Assembly: GCA_045106235.1 (NCBI GenBank)
Contig: JBGCEJ010000023.1
Location: forward strand, 372,001-436,000
Origin: UBA4427 sp045106235
Lineage (GTDB): Bacteria; Myxococcota_A; UBA9160; UBA4427
DNA: 64,000 nt
Direction of reading: 5' to 3'
Shown: positions 25,251 through 34,410 of the stretch, piece after piece
How positions within the stretch are numbered: the first letter of the stretch is position 1
How the letters are laid out: the number at the start of each line of letters is the position of its first letter
Notes under the pieces: model-generated
What the model was told of the DNA's origin: nothing
Database searches by the model: none
What the model saw: the letters and a program-made list of their open reading frames with translations, nothing else
Position numbers and translations under genes: made by a program

Positions 25251-26864
25251 CTAGAGCGAGCTTGCCGGCTCCGGGGTGATCTCAAGCACCAAAACACGCC
25301 GACCTTCCCCCAGCTCTTCGTGGCGCAGTTGCAGCCAATCGCCGATCCCCGCTCTCAGGCCGAGGTGGTCATCCAGCTTCCCTGTATCGATCACCACCCA
25401 CCGTGTCCGACGCCGCGTCAGCTGCTGCTGCATCAGACCATCATGACCAGGCGGAAGCGGCACAAAGGTCGCCTCGGCGTAGTACGCCGTTCGAAGCTTT
25501 TGCGCGGCCACCGCGCCACTGCTGGGGTGGTTCTCCGCCAGCCATTCCGCGGCCGCCCGGGTCGGAGCTCGATCGGAACGACGAGAACGCAGGTCACGCG
25601 GCCCCCAAGCAAGCAAGAGTAAGACGACGAGCACGATCGTTGCGCTCTGGGCTCGAAACGCTCCCTCTTGCTTCGGAAAGTATCGCGAGTGCACGCGTCG
25701 ACAGAGCCCAAACCAACCGGCCACCGCAAGTGGAATCGCGGGAAGCGTGGCCGTCAGCGCATGCCGCCTTCCCACGTAGCCTGCGCCCCAAACGAGGAGG
25801 ATCAGCACGGCCGAATAAAGCGTGACTGCACCGAGAATCGCGCCCTCCCGATCTCGGCGCCATTCCGAGCGCATTAAAGCAGCGCCGAGTACTGCGAAGA
25901 CCAGCAGCTCATAGCGAAAGGCCGCTGCCGAAGTCCGTGCAACCCGGGTCACGGACTCCGCTGCCCCGCCGAGAGTTCGCGCGGGAAGTCGCTCTGGTCG
26001 GCCATCGGAACGAATCGCCGACTCCGGAAGCGGCAGCAAAGCGCGGCCTTCCTGCGCAGCGAGCGAACGGGCTTGGCGACGAGCGCGACGATCTTCCGCG
26101 CGTTCCGCTTCAGTCGGCCCACCCGCAATGAGCTGCTCGACACTCTTTTTCGAGCTGAGCGAAGGCACGCCGTTTTCGGCCTGCTGTGCGTTCAAAAACG
26201 GCAGGGAAACGACGATCGCGACAAAGGCAAGGATGCCGATGGCTTTGATGGACGCGCCTCTTGTCGTCGGCATTCGCCATGCGGTCCAACCCAACATCCC
26301 GACTGCGAGGATCAGCAATCCAACCCCTTCGGGCCGAACTCCGTACGCGAGGGCGGCGAAAACGCCGCAAAGGACTGCGCTCGTCCAGCGCGGTCGCTTG
26401 AGGGTCGCGCACAGAGCTGCAAAGCCACTCAGGTAGAGCCCCGCGTAAACGCCGTCACTCATCACATCTGCCGAAAAATCGACGGCCCAGGGATGCAAGC
26501 AAAGGACCCAGCCGCTGGCCCATGCGACTTCACGCCCAAAAGCATTCCAGGCGAAGACGAACACCGCAAAGACCGCCAGCAGGCCGCCAAGAATCGACAG
26601 AGCCACACCGGCCGCTTCCGGCCCGCCCGAAAGCGGTGCGAGCCAAGCAATCAAAATTGGGTAGAGAGGGTGGTAAGGGTGGGCCAAGACTTCGGCGAAG
26701 CGGCCTGACTGCCAGGCCTCTGCCATCGCCAAGAAAACAGGGCCGTCGTTAAAGAGCACCTCGGTGTGCTTCCAGGCCAAAGCCCGGACGAGGCCGCCGA
26801 ATGCGAGCAAGGCGCCTAACAAGATCGCTTGCTGCCGCCCGAAAGCGGGCGCGGCCCTCAGCAT
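25251..26864 (-). CDS. Membrane GT-C glycosyltransferase (GT39/ArnT-like)
   Basis: Integral membrane protein of 537 residues with about ten hydrophobic helices. The first luminal loop has the hallmark acidic residue in FNDGPVFLAMAEAW, and the sequence AHPYHPLYPILIAW follows as in PMT_2/GT39-type enzymes that use polyprenyl-phosphate sugars. Helices continue to about residue 225, a hydrophilic Arg/Ala-rich loop spans 230-305, further helices lie between 315 and 420, and the protein ends with a soluble tail. It likely glycosylates a periplasmic lipid or protein acceptor. Five bases separate it from the upstream GT81-like gene, indicating one operon with the glycosylphosphotransferase. Confidence 0.8.
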   Translation of the reverse strand: MLRAAPAFGRQQAILLGALLAFGGLVRALAWKHTEVLFNDGPVFLAMAEAWQSGRFAEVLAHPYHPLYPILIAWLAPLSGGPEAAGVALSILGGLLAVFAVFVFAWNAFGREVAWASGWVLCLHPWAVDFSADVMSDGVYAGLYLSGFAALCATLKRPRWTSAVLCGVFAALAYGVRPEGVGLLILAVGMLGWTAWRMPTTRGASIKAIGILAFVAIVVSLPFLNAQQAENGVPSLSSKKSVEQLIAGGPTEAERAEDRRARRQARSLAAQEGRALLPLPESAIRSDGRPERLPARTLGGAAESVTRVARTSAAAFRYELLVFAVLGAALMRSEWRRDREGAILGAVTLYSAVLILLVWGAGYVGRRHALTATLPAIPLAVAGWFGLCRRVHSRYFPKQEGAFRAQSATIVLVVLLLLAWGPRDLRSRRSDRAPTRAAAEWLAENHPSSGAVAAQKLRTAYYAEATFVPLPPGHDGLMQQQLTRRRTRWVVIDTGKLDDHLGLRAGIGDWLQLRHEELGEGRRVLVLEITPEPASSL

Positions 26865-26869
26865 GGACT

Positions 26870-28102
26870 TCAGCGCAGCTCCTGGGCATCGGCTTCGACG
26901 GCACTGCGCAAATCATCGAGAAAATCAGGCATCGCCGAGACCACGCGGCTCCAGTTCGGAATCTGCGGAGCGCCCATGGGATCCCGCACGAAGTCGAGGC
27001 CCGCTGCCCGGAGTGCCCCGGAAAAGGTCTCGACCGCCACCTCTTCTTCGTGTCGATCGAAGGCCAAGCCGTTCAGTTTTGCATCATCGCTGTAGCGTGC
27101 GATCGCGTCTTGAGCGGTCCGCACATAGGCCGCGATCATCGTGTTGAGGAAGCCTGAATCAAACTCCACGCCGTAGCTCGCCAAATTTCGGATCAGCGAA
27201 GCGGCGATGTCCCGCACCATTTTGTGGAGGCCACCGTTTGGATCATGCTCCGAGAGGTCCTGATGCTTATGGTCGTAGTTCTCAACCAGCTCGACCTGGC
27301 AGATCCGCTTCAGCGAGCAGTTTCGGTACACCTCGGCGAGCACGCCGACTTCGAGCCCCCAATCTGCGGGGATCCGGTTCGCGCGGACGAGTTCGGTCGT
27401 CATCGAGCATTCCCCAGCGAGCGGGTAGCGAAACGATTCCAGGTAATCGAGCAAAGGCACGGGCCCAAGGACCGTCTTCATCGAGCGCATCAGAGGCGTC
27501 ATGAAGAGTCGCGTCACCCGACCATGCATCCGGTCCGAAACGCGGCTGTAGTAGCCCTTCGCGAACTCGTAACTCATGTTTGGATTGGCGGTGGGGTAAC
27601 AGAGACGCGCGAGCAGGTCCCGCCCGTAATCCAAAATGTCGCAATCATGCGTCGCAACCACGCGCGCCCGATGCGTCGCCAGGACGTAGCCGTAGGCGAT
27701 CCAGTTGGCGCGGCCCTTGCCATCTTGGCCGGGATCGAGGCCCTCTTCTCTCAAACGTTCAAAGAGCGCTTCGATGCGCGGCCCGCGATTCCAAATCACC
27801 ATCGGAGGCTCGCCGTTCGTAGCCCGAATGCGGTCGAAGAGCGCCCGCATCTCGCGGTATTCTTCCTCACCTGCCGGGCCCGAAAGACTCAATACGCATT
27901 GCGCGAGATAGGGAACCCGAGACAATTCGTCGACGATGCGCTTCAGCGCGGGGCCATGAATCTCGGAATAGAGCGAGGGCAGAACCAGAGCGACCGGGCG
28001 CTCTGTGCTGTACCGAAGGAGATCGCTCTCGAGGCGCGCCAGATCAGGTTCGCCGAGTCTATGCAGCGACGTAATCACGCCCGTTTGGTGGAAGTCCGCC
28101 AT
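26870..28102 (-). CDS. GT81-like glycosyltransferase (glucosyl-3-phosphoglycerate synthase-like)
   Basis: Soluble GT-A glycosyltransferase of 410 residues. The N-terminal ADFHQTGVITSLHRL and the central GKGRANWIAYGYVLAT followed by THDCDI (metal-binding D-x-D) match the GT81 group around glucosyl-3-phosphoglycerate synthase, which makes precursors of glucosylglycerate solutes or polysaccharide lipids. EVGVLAEVYRN in the acceptor-binding half is also typical. No matching phosphatase is in the window, so a compatible-solute pathway cannot be confirmed and the neighbours suggest surface glycan instead. It is the first gene of a minus-strand operon with the GT-C and glycosylphosphotransferase genes. 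Confidence 0.76.
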   Translation of the reverse strand: MADFHQTGVITSLHRLGEPDLARLESDLLRYSTERPVALVLPSLYSEIHGPALKRIVDELSRVPYLAQCVLSLSGPAGEEEYREMRALFDRIRATNGEPPMVIWNRGPRIEALFERLREEGLDPGQDGKGRANWIAYGYVLATHRARVVATHDCDILDYGRDLLARLCYPTANPNMSYEFAKGYYSRVSDRMHGRVTRLFMTPLMRSMKTVLGPVPLLDYLESFRYPLAGECSMTTELVRANRIPADWGLEVGVLAEVYRNCSLKRICQVELVENYDHKHQDLSEHDPNGGLHKMVRDIAASLIRNLASYGVEFDSGFLNTMIAAYVRTAQDAIARYSDDAKLNGLAFDRHEEEVAVETFSGALRAAGLDFVRDPMGAPQIPNWSRVVSAMPDFLDDLRSAVEADAQELR

Positions 28103-28164
28103 GGCCGGGACGTTCGCACTCGTGCCCTTCGAGTGTCAAGGACGACGGCGAAGGGCGCGCAGAA

Positions 28165-28515
28165 CTAGGTGCGCGGCGATTCGTATTCAGGCTCGCCCGC
28201 TTCATCGAGCAGACGTGCGGCCTCGGGATCGATTTCATGGAATTCGATGCCGATTTCTTGCGTGATGGGGTCGGTATCCGTCGCCCACACGACGGTTCCC
28301 GTCGCAACGACGGTCTGTTGCGCAATGTTAAACGTGATGCGCAGGACGTCGCCCATATTGATCTCGATCCCTACGGCTTCGAAACGAATCCCACCGGCAG
28401 AGATATCTTTGGAGACCCCGAGCTGGTCGGTTCGGTCGAGTTCGGCGAAAGAAATCACCTGGTCGGTTCCGAGCCGATGATATTTGCGCCGTTCTGCGCC
28501 GTCTGCTTGGCCCAT
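28165..28515 (-). CDS. PilZ-domain protein
   Basis: Single PilZ domain of 116 residues, a cytoplasmic c-di-GMP receptor or a relative. The two binding signatures are visible: RRKYHR (RxxxR type) at residues 9-14 and DISAGGIRFEA (D/NxSxxG) around 37-47. Barrel strands follow, with GDVLRITFN and TVVWATD. It lies 62 bases upstream of the polysaccharide operon on the same strand, so control of glycan synthesis by c-di-GMP is plausible but unproven. No intact diguanylate cyclase is present in the window. Confidence 0.88.
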   Translation of the reverse strand: MGQADGAERRKYHRLGTDQVISFAELDRTDQLGVSKDISAGGIRFEAVGIEINMGDVLRITFNIAQQTVVATGTVVWATDTDPITQEIGIEFHEIDPEAARLLDEAGEPEYESPRT

Positions 28516-28638
28516 TGAACAAAGCCCCCCGCGTCCCGGATCGGGTCGCTTGAGGAATGCTTCGGCTCGATCCGCTCCGGGCTTGAGGTGAGAGACGGAC
28601 TTTCATGTGAGAATTCGTGTGCAACCTGCGGAAATGCT

Positions 28639-29730
28639 TCAGAAAAGGTCGAGTTGCGTGTGTTCTGCGCCTGAGACCTCAAGGCCCCCCAAAACCAGCG
28701 CAATCCGGCGAGCGCGGGCCCCAGATGCCGCGACTTCGAGCCGATCCATCAAATCCCGGGCGGCATCTAGCCATTCCGTCGCCGCGATGGCGGGTTCCCC
28801 GAGGCTGCAGCTTCGCGTCTGTGTCCGTTCTGGGGGCGCCGTCGTCAGCTTTACGGCGATTCGCCCCGCCTGGAGCCCTTCACGTCGGAGAGATTGTTCT
28901 AGCGCCTCAGAAAGCCGACAGAGCGCGACCTCGAGCTCCAACCGTCCATCTGGTCCCGCAGCAGCGTCATCCAGTGACACCTCTCTCGAAAGCGTCTTCG
29001 GATGCTCTTTCACCCGCAGCGGCTGCGGATCGTCGCCACTGGCAAGCAACCACAGGGAGCGGCCATGGTTGCCGAGCAGAACCTCCAGGCGCGGAAGTCC
29101 AAGCCGCCGCAGACTCGGCACATCCGTCGCGCCCAGCTCGGCGAGCCGTGCCGCCGTCTTGGGCCCCACCCCCGGCAATCGTTCGAGTGGCATCGCCAGC
29201 AAATAGCGCTCGAACTCCGCCTCTTCGATCAGCGTCGCCCCCTGTCTTCCCGCGTCTTCGGCCGCGAGAGGCGCCGCAAAGCGCGCAGGGGCGAATCCCA
29301 TGCGCAAAGGCAGGCCGGTTCGTTCGGCCACCCCCGCCTCAAGTCGATTCGCGAGTTCGAGGGCCGCGTCGCGTTCTTCGGGTGCGCGCAGGAAAAAACC
29401 GGAGAGGCCCACAACCTCGATGGCCCCCACTTCGCGACGGACCGCAGCGCGGAGTTCGCCTGAAACCGCGCGGGCTCGGGTCATATCCGTTCTCGCCCAC
29501 TGCGCGTCCGGCGCCCGCGAGAGCGCCTCGTCCAGTCCCATGCCGCTGACGATGCCGCGCTCTTGTAGATCCGCCGAAGCCGCAACGACCTTTCCCCGCT
29601 TGTTCGGATCTCCCCCAATTAAGACCGGTGTATGCCGCAGCGAAACCTCTGCTTGCCGGGCGATCTCGACGTGAAAGTCCGGGACCTCGACGAAGCCGAC
29701 CGGGGGCTGACGCGGGTTCCGGGCTGTCAC
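28639..29730 (-). CDS. Y-family DNA polymerase-like protein, catalytically degenerate (ImuB-like)
   Basis: 363 residues with the Y-family layout: palm/fingers, helix-hairpin-helix thumb (LERLPGVGPKTAARLAELG) and little finger. The catalytic carboxylates are missing. The first motif reads FVEVPDFHVEIA where DinB has IDMDAFFASVE, and the S-x-D-E motif is replaced by VVGLSGFFLRA. This is the pattern of ImuB-type proteins, which act as non-catalytic hubs in SOS mutagenesis. The last residues are QLDLF, a near-consensus beta-clamp-binding peptide. No imuA or dnaE2 is present. The GTG start overlaps the stop of the upstream acylase-like gene (GTGA), so the two are co-transcribed. Confidence 0.8.
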   Translation of the reverse strand: MTARNPRQPPVGFVEVPDFHVEIARQAEVSLRHTPVLIGGDPNKRGKVVAASADLQERGIVSGMGLDEALSRAPDAQWARTDMTRARAVSGELRAAVRREVGAIEVVGLSGFFLRAPEERDAALELANRLEAGVAERTGLPLRMGFAPARFAAPLAAEDAGRQGATLIEEAEFERYLLAMPLERLPGVGPKTAARLAELGATDVPSLRRLGLPRLEVLLGNHGRSLWLLASGDDPQPLRVKEHPKTLSREVSLDDAAAGPDGRLELEVALCRLSEALEQSLRREGLQAGRIAVKLTTAPPERTQTRSCSLGEPAIAATEWLDAARDLMDRLEVAASGARARRIALVLGGLEVSGAEHTQLDLF

Positions 29731-32255
29731 GGCGCAGGCTCGAGAAGGAGTCGCTCGGCGCTCTCCTGCTCCACGACCAACCTGCTCGTGGCGAAGATGG
29801 AAAGCCGCTTGCTCTGATGTCGAGCCAGTCCGCTCAGATGATGCGGGTGACCCGGATGTTCCGATTGCCCGGGCACAAGAGTGCTGAGCAGTCGATCCGA
29901 TTCCGAAAGGTCCATCGCCACCTGGTAGAGGCCCACCTTTTCAACATCGAAAGACACACCAGGGCGATGATGCGCGTAGGAAAGCGTTTGTCCGCTTCCC
30001 CGGGTCTGCACCGTCGGTCCAATCTTCTCATCGGTTTTCTTGCTGGGGCCAAGGGGCGAGAACTGCAGCTTATGCAGCGCCCCCCAGGCCCAACGTTCTC
30101 GCGTCGGCCCAAGATGATGGTTCAATTGAATCCAGGTTTCGCGCAGCGCCAATCGCGCGGCCTCTCCCACGCGGTCCGCATCCGTCCACCCACTTTCGCG
30201 GTTCAACGCCGCCGAGCGGATCAGCAAGCGTTCGATGGCGTGCTGTGGGTCAACGTGGGGGGCATTCAAGTAACGCGCGAAAAGCTCAGGCCCGAAAGGC
30301 TCTTCGAGAAGATGCTTAAGCAGGCGGTCAATCAGCAGGTGATAGGCGGCCGCTCCGCCACTCTCGGCGGACATGCTGCCGTCCCAGCGCTCGAGCAAGC
30401 GTGCAACCTCTTCCGCTTCGATCGCGAGTTTCTTTCCGCGCCGCGCGAGCCCAAGCGCCGCAGCGACGACCCGAGGTGCACGTGAGGCCACATCGTCTTC
30501 CAGCAATTCGGACGCTGCTCGCAGATCAAGACGTCCTTCGGCGCGCTGCTCCGTAAGGCGCGCATTCAACCGCACGGCTCGGTCTCCCGGGCGCCAAAGC
30601 CACTCTGTCTGATCGAGCCCACCCGCCTTGGGCCACGCTTGATCAAGGGCGATCACCCAGTCCTTCTCGGAATCCGAGAGCGTCTGATTGGGAAGCGAAG
30701 CGAGAGGAACGCGCTCTCGCCAATCAAAGCTGCGCAGTCGACCCTGAACCGGCACCAGCCCCGTTGGCAGAGGGCGCTTGGCCAACCAGCCCGCGACTTG
30801 CACCCCACCTTCACCCTTCGCGTCGGCGTAGGCAAAGGCGAGCACAGGTTCGTGATGCGTCTCGAGTGCTTCGAGGACATCCTCCGCATTCTTCGCTCGC
30901 ATCAAGGCCAGCATCGAAGTCAGCCCATCCCCGGCGCGCGCACCAGTCCAGGACAAAGCGCGCGCCGCACGATGGCGCTCGCCCTCCCCGTCTTCGGCAG
31001 CGTCAGACGACTCCGGCACCATGGCTTCAATCAAGGGGCCATGACGGGTGGAGCGAATCAACAGCTCCGACTCACTCGGTTCTCCCCCACGCGGGTCGCG
31101 AAAGCGCAGTGTCTCCACGCGCTCCGACAGCGGCGCCCAAAGCTTCCCGTTCTGATAAAGACCGCGCCCGACGCGCAACGTTTCGATGAAGAGATCGGCG
31201 ACGGGGGCGCTCGCTGGGACCCCCGCCCAAGCAACCTTGGCGTTCCTGCCGGCCCACAAGATCGGGGAACCGGGCATGCTTGCCCCCGCGGCCTTAAGCG
31301 ACCCAGCGGAAAGATGGACCTCGTAGAAAAGCGCGGGCGCAGAAGGCGCGAGATGCCAGTCCGCGAGGACGATGGGCGCACGGCTCTCGCTGAAACGTTT
31401 GCCTAAAACCCAGGCGCCCCCCGTTGGCGTACCGATCCCCTCACACAACGCACGGGTGGAACCAATCGGCGCTCGGGTTTCCGCATCGACTTTCGGAGCG
31501 GCCGCCGCGTCTCGCTGCGTGGGCAAATTGGGCGCGACACCGAAATCCACAGAAGACCGGCCCGGAAAGAAGGGCCGTGCTGGAACACTGTCGAGACGCT
31601 GAATCAAATCGTCGAGGACGAGGGTCGTCTCGAGCGTGCCGCCCATGCACCACGACAAGAGCTTGACCACGGCAAGGGAGTCCCCAGGCACCCAAGGATC
31701 GACGGCGCCAATCTGCAAAGCGAGGGCCGCAGGCGGCGCGACCCGCCCCTGCTTAATCCGTGCGATCCGCGCGTTCACACCGAGCGCGTAGGCCTCAAGC
31801 ACCTCCCGGGAATCCGCGGGCAGTTCTTCCGCTGCAGCATCCGCAGCGCGGCCGATCTCGAGGAGCCGAGCAAGCCGGTCAGCGGGGAGCGCCTCGGCGC
31901 CTTCCACCTCAGCCAGCCGACCCCGAGCGTGGCGGCGAAGCCAAGTCATCTGCGCCAGACGGTCCTGCGCATGCACAAAACCGAGCCCAAACCAGGCTTC
32001 CGCCTCGGATTCAGCGAGGACATGGGGAATACCGCGAGCATCGCGCAGAACTTCGACGGGCTCTTCCAGGTCCGCCAGCCGGATCGTCCCGGAGGCCAAA
32101 GCGAAGGTTTCCCGCACAGCACGGTCCGCCGCGCCCCAGCGCTGCAGCACCAGGAGGCCCGCAATCACGACCAGAGCGCCTAAAAGCAGTCGCATGCCGA
32201 GTTCGGGAAGGCCAGGTGCTCCCGGTTCCGCCTGCGACCCATCACTCCCGGCCAT
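29727..32255 (-). CDS. Penicillin acylase-family Ntn-hydrolase-like protein with altered nucleophile
   Basis: 842 residues. After a short N-terminal soluble tail a membrane segment or uncleaved signal (about 22-40) leads to a periplasmic penicillin-acylase fold: VLRDARGIPHVLAES, GLGFVHAQDRLAQM and YALGVNARI of the alpha part, then the beta part with LADWHLAPSAP, ILWAGRNAKVAWAGV and, near the end, GSGQTLSYAHHRPG. In active members the beta chain begins with a serine in SNxW; here the segment reads PTGGAWVLG, with Gly279 at the nucleophile position and Thr278 just before it. Autoprocessing and acylase activity are therefore doubtful, unless Thr278 takes over. Divergent from pgk; its end overlaps the Y-family gene by four bases. 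Confidence 0.85.
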   Translation of the reverse strand: MAGSDGSQAEPGAPGLPELGMRLLLGALVVIAGLLVLQRWGAADRAVRETFALASGTIRLADLEEPVEVLRDARGIPHVLAESEAEAWFGLGFVHAQDRLAQMTWLRRHARGRLAEVEGAEALPADRLARLLEIGRAADAAAEELPADSREVLEAYALGVNARIARIKQGRVAPPAALALQIGAVDPWVPGDSLAVVKLLSWCMGGTLETTLVLDDLIQRLDSVPARPFFPGRSSVDFGVAPNLPTQRDAAAAPKVDAETRAPIGSTRALCEGIGTPTGGAWVLGKRFSESRAPIVLADWHLAPSAPALFYEVHLSAGSLKAAGASMPGSPILWAGRNAKVAWAGVPASAPVADLFIETLRVGRGLYQNGKLWAPLSERVETLRFRDPRGGEPSESELLIRSTRHGPLIEAMVPESSDAAEDGEGERHRAARALSWTGARAGDGLTSMLALMRAKNAEDVLEALETHHEPVLAFAYADAKGEGGVQVAGWLAKRPLPTGLVPVQGRLRSFDWRERVPLASLPNQTLSDSEKDWVIALDQAWPKAGGLDQTEWLWRPGDRAVRLNARLTEQRAEGRLDLRAASELLEDDVASRAPRVVAAALGLARRGKKLAIEAEEVARLLERWDGSMSAESGGAAAYHLLIDRLLKHLLEEPFGPELFARYLNAPHVDPQHAIERLLIRSAALNRESGWTDADRVGEAARLALRETWIQLNHHLGPTRERWAWGALHKLQFSPLGPSKKTDEKIGPTVQTRGSGQTLSYAHHRPGVSFDVEKVGLYQVAMDLSESDRLLSTLVPGQSEHPGHPHHLSGLARHQSKRLSIFATSRLVVEQESAERLLLEPAP

Positions 32256-32333
32256 AGCCTACTGGTCCCCCCACCCGTTTTTCGCCGTTAAGACCCTCTT
32301 CGATCATCCGAAAAGGGAAGTTAAGTCGCCTAC

Positions 32334-32362
32334 TTGAGAGCATACCGGAGGGCGGGTACATT
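32334..32362 (+). promoter_or_regulatory. Candidate sigma70 promoter of pgk-tpiA-secG
   Basis: TTGAGA at 32334-32339 and TACATT at 32357-32362 are spaced by exactly 17 bases, giving a predicted start near 32369, about 47 bases before the pgk TTG start. The region lies in the divergent gap between the acylase-like gene and pgk. Confidence 0.5.
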
Positions 32363-32415
32363 GCGCGCTCCCCTGCCGGGGAGACCCCCTCGAAACGATT
32401 GCGGAGCCCGCGAAA

Positions 32416-33630
32416 TTGGCGATTCGATCCCTTGAATCCGTATTGGAATCCCGACGCAAGACTGGATCCTCGGATCCCCTGCTCGCTGGGGTGCGCGTCT
32501 TCGTTCGCGCTGATCTCAATGTTCCTCTTTCGGGTGGACAGATTTCGGACGACAGCCGCATCCGAGCCTCGTTGCCGACACTGCGGCTTCTGCTGGGCGC
32601 CGGCGCGCGGGTCATCCTGGCCTCCCATCTCGGACGCCCGAAAGGCGAGCGCAAGCCCGAACTCTCCCTCGCTCCCGTAGCCAAGGCGCTCGAGACGGCC
32701 CTCGCCGTTCCTGTCGTGATGGCCCCGGACTGCGTCGGCTCGGCCGTGACGGATGCCGCGAATGCCCTGCTCGACGGCCAAGTCCTCTTGCTTGAGAACC
32801 TCCGCTTCCACGCCGCGGAGACGCAGAACGATCCCGAATTCGCGCGCGCACTCGCGGCGCTGTCCGATCTCTACGTAAACGATGCCTTTGGCACAGCTCA
32901 CCGCGCACATGCCTCGACCGCAGGCATGGTCGAGCATGTTGAGGTCGCGGCGGCGGGGCTTCTCCTTCAGAAAGAACTCGACGCCCTCAGTTCGGCGTTG
33001 GAGCCGGCCCGGCCCTTCGTCTGTTTCCTTGGCGGCGCAAAAGTTTCAGACAAGCTCGGGGTACTCGAAGCGCTGATTGAGCGCGCGGATACGGTCGGCG
33101 TCGGGGGTGCTATGGCCTACACCTTCCTTGCTTCGCGCGGTGAATCGACGGGCAACTCCCTGGTCGAACAAGACCGCATCGAAGACGCGAAACGGATGAC
33201 GGCGCGGGCAGGGGAAAGGGGCTGTACGCTGCTCCTGCCGACGGATCATGTGGTTGCGGATCGGCTCGAAGCCGGAGCGGAATCGCAAATCGTGTCGTCC
33301 ATTCCCGATGGCCAGATGGGCGTCGACATCGGGCCGGAAACGGCCAAGCGCTATGGCGCCGCGGCCGCCGAAGCCAAACTGATTCTCTGGAATGGGCCCA
33401 TGGGTGTTTTCGAAATTGATGCTTTCTCCCGAGGCACAGAAGCGGTCGCTCATGCGGTCGCGGATTCGGCGGGTCGCAGCATCGTCGGTGGTGGGGACTC
33501 CCTTGCCGCGGTGAATAAGGTCGGAGTCGGCGAGGGCATCGATCATTTGTCGACTGGCGGAGGCGCTTCCCTTGAATTCGTGCAGGGCCTGACGCTGCCA
33601 GGTGTGGCTGCATTGGACCGTCCCGAATGA
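32416..33630 (+). CDS. pgk: Phosphoglycerate kinase
   Basis: Glycolytic/gluconeogenic enzyme: 1,3-bisphosphoglycerate plus ADP gives 3-phosphoglycerate plus ATP. 404 residues, normal length. The N-terminal substrate domain has VFVRADLNVPL, ASHLGRPKG, LLLENLRFHAAE and VNDAFGTAHRAHAST. The hinge and nucleotide domain have FLGGAKVSDKLGVLEAL, DTVGVGGAMAYTFL, WNGPMGVFE, VGGGDSLAAV and STGGGASLEF. The start is TTG at 32416 with CGGAG nine bases upstream. It overlaps tpiA by four bases (ATGA). Confidence 0.97.
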   Translation: MAIRSLESVLESRRKTGSSDPLLAGVRVFVRADLNVPLSGGQISDDSRIRASLPTLRLLLGAGARVILASHLGRPKGERKPELSLAPVAKALETALAVPVVMAPDCVGSAVTDAANALLDGQVLLLENLRFHAAETQNDPEFARALAALSDLYVNDAFGTAHRAHASTAGMVEHVEVAAAGLLLQKELDALSSALEPARPFVCFLGGAKVSDKLGVLEALIERADTVGVGGAMAYTFLASRGESTGNSLVEQDRIEDAKRMTARAGERGCTLLLPTDHVVADRLEAGAESQIVSSIPDGQMGVDIGPETAKRYGAAAAEAKLILWNGPMGVFEIDAFSRGTEAVAHAVADSAGRSIVGGGDSLAAVNKVGVGEGIDHLSTGGGASLEFVQGLTLPGVAALDRPE

Positions 33631-34409
33631 GTCGCCTGCCCCTCGTCGTCGCCAACTGGAAGCTGCACCACACCCCAAACGAAGCTGAAGTCTTCGCGGG
33701 CGCGTTCAAGACCCTTCTCGCCTCCGCGACGAGCGCGGCCCCGGATGCGATTGGAACGCGATTTGAAGTCGCCATCGCCCCCGCTTCGCCGGCACTCGAC
33801 CGCCTGGGAAATGCGCTCGCAGACAGCGGAATCGGCTTAGCCGCACAGAACCTCCACCCCGAGCCCTCCGGCGCCTTTACCGGCGAAGTTTCCCTCGGAA
33901 TGCTCGAAGAGCTGGGATGCGCCTTTGCTCTAATCGGACATAGCGAACGCCGCCAGATTTTTGGCGAGGATGATCGCTTCATCGCCGCCAAGGCCGAGCG
34001 CCTCGTGGGCTCCCCCGTCGCGCCGATTCTCTGCGTCGGAGAGACCCTGGAGGAGCGCGAGAGCGAGGCCACCCTCGAAATCGTACGCCGACAGCTCGAA
34101 ACCGCGCTCGAAGCAACGGGCGATGGGCTCGCGGCGCACTTGGTGGTAGCCTACGAGCCGGTTTGGGCGATTGGAACGGGTCGAACGGCAACCCCGGAAC
34201 TCGCTCAGGAAGTTCATTCAGCCATTCGGAGCATGCTCGTCGACCATTACGGCAAGGCCGGAGAGAATACGCGCATCCTCTACGGCGGCTCAGTCAAGCC
34301 GTCCAACGCGAGCGAACTGCTTGCACAACCCGATATCGATGGAGCCCTCGTCGGGGGCGCAAGTCTAGACCCGAGCGATTTCGCCAAGATCGCAGCCTGC
34401 TGTCTCTAA
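33627..34409 (+). CDS. tpiA: Triosephosphate isomerase
   Basis: Interconverts dihydroxyacetone phosphate and glyceraldehyde 3-phosphate. 260 residues. Catalytic residues are present: Lys in ANWKLH (the family usually has GNWKM), His in IGHSERR, Glu in YEPVWAIGTG, then the phosphate loop YGGSVKPSN and LVGGASLDP. It is translationally coupled to pgk by an ATGA overlap; secG follows after 88 bases with a small tandem repeat between them. The pgk-tpiA-secG order is common in bacteria. Confidence 0.97.
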   Translation: MSRLPLVVANWKLHHTPNEAEVFAGAFKTLLASATSAAPDAIGTRFEVAIAPASPALDRLGNALADSGIGLAAQNLHPEPSGAFTGEVSLGMLEELGCAFALIGHSERRQIFGEDDRFIAAKAERLVGSPVAPILCVGETLEERESEATLEIVRRQLETALEATGDGLAAHLVVAYEPVWAIGTGRTATPELAQEVHSAIRSMLVDHYGKAGENTRILYGGSVKPSNASELLAQPDIDGALVGGASLDPSDFAKIAACCL

Positions 34410-34410
34410 C

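Noticed and set aside
27224..28168. 314-codon plus-strand frame
   Set aside because: Shadow of the GT81-like gene on the other strand, with no motifs or ribosome site.
32242..32937. 231-codon minus-strand frame
   Set aside because: Antisense to pgk and its promoter region; no conserved features.
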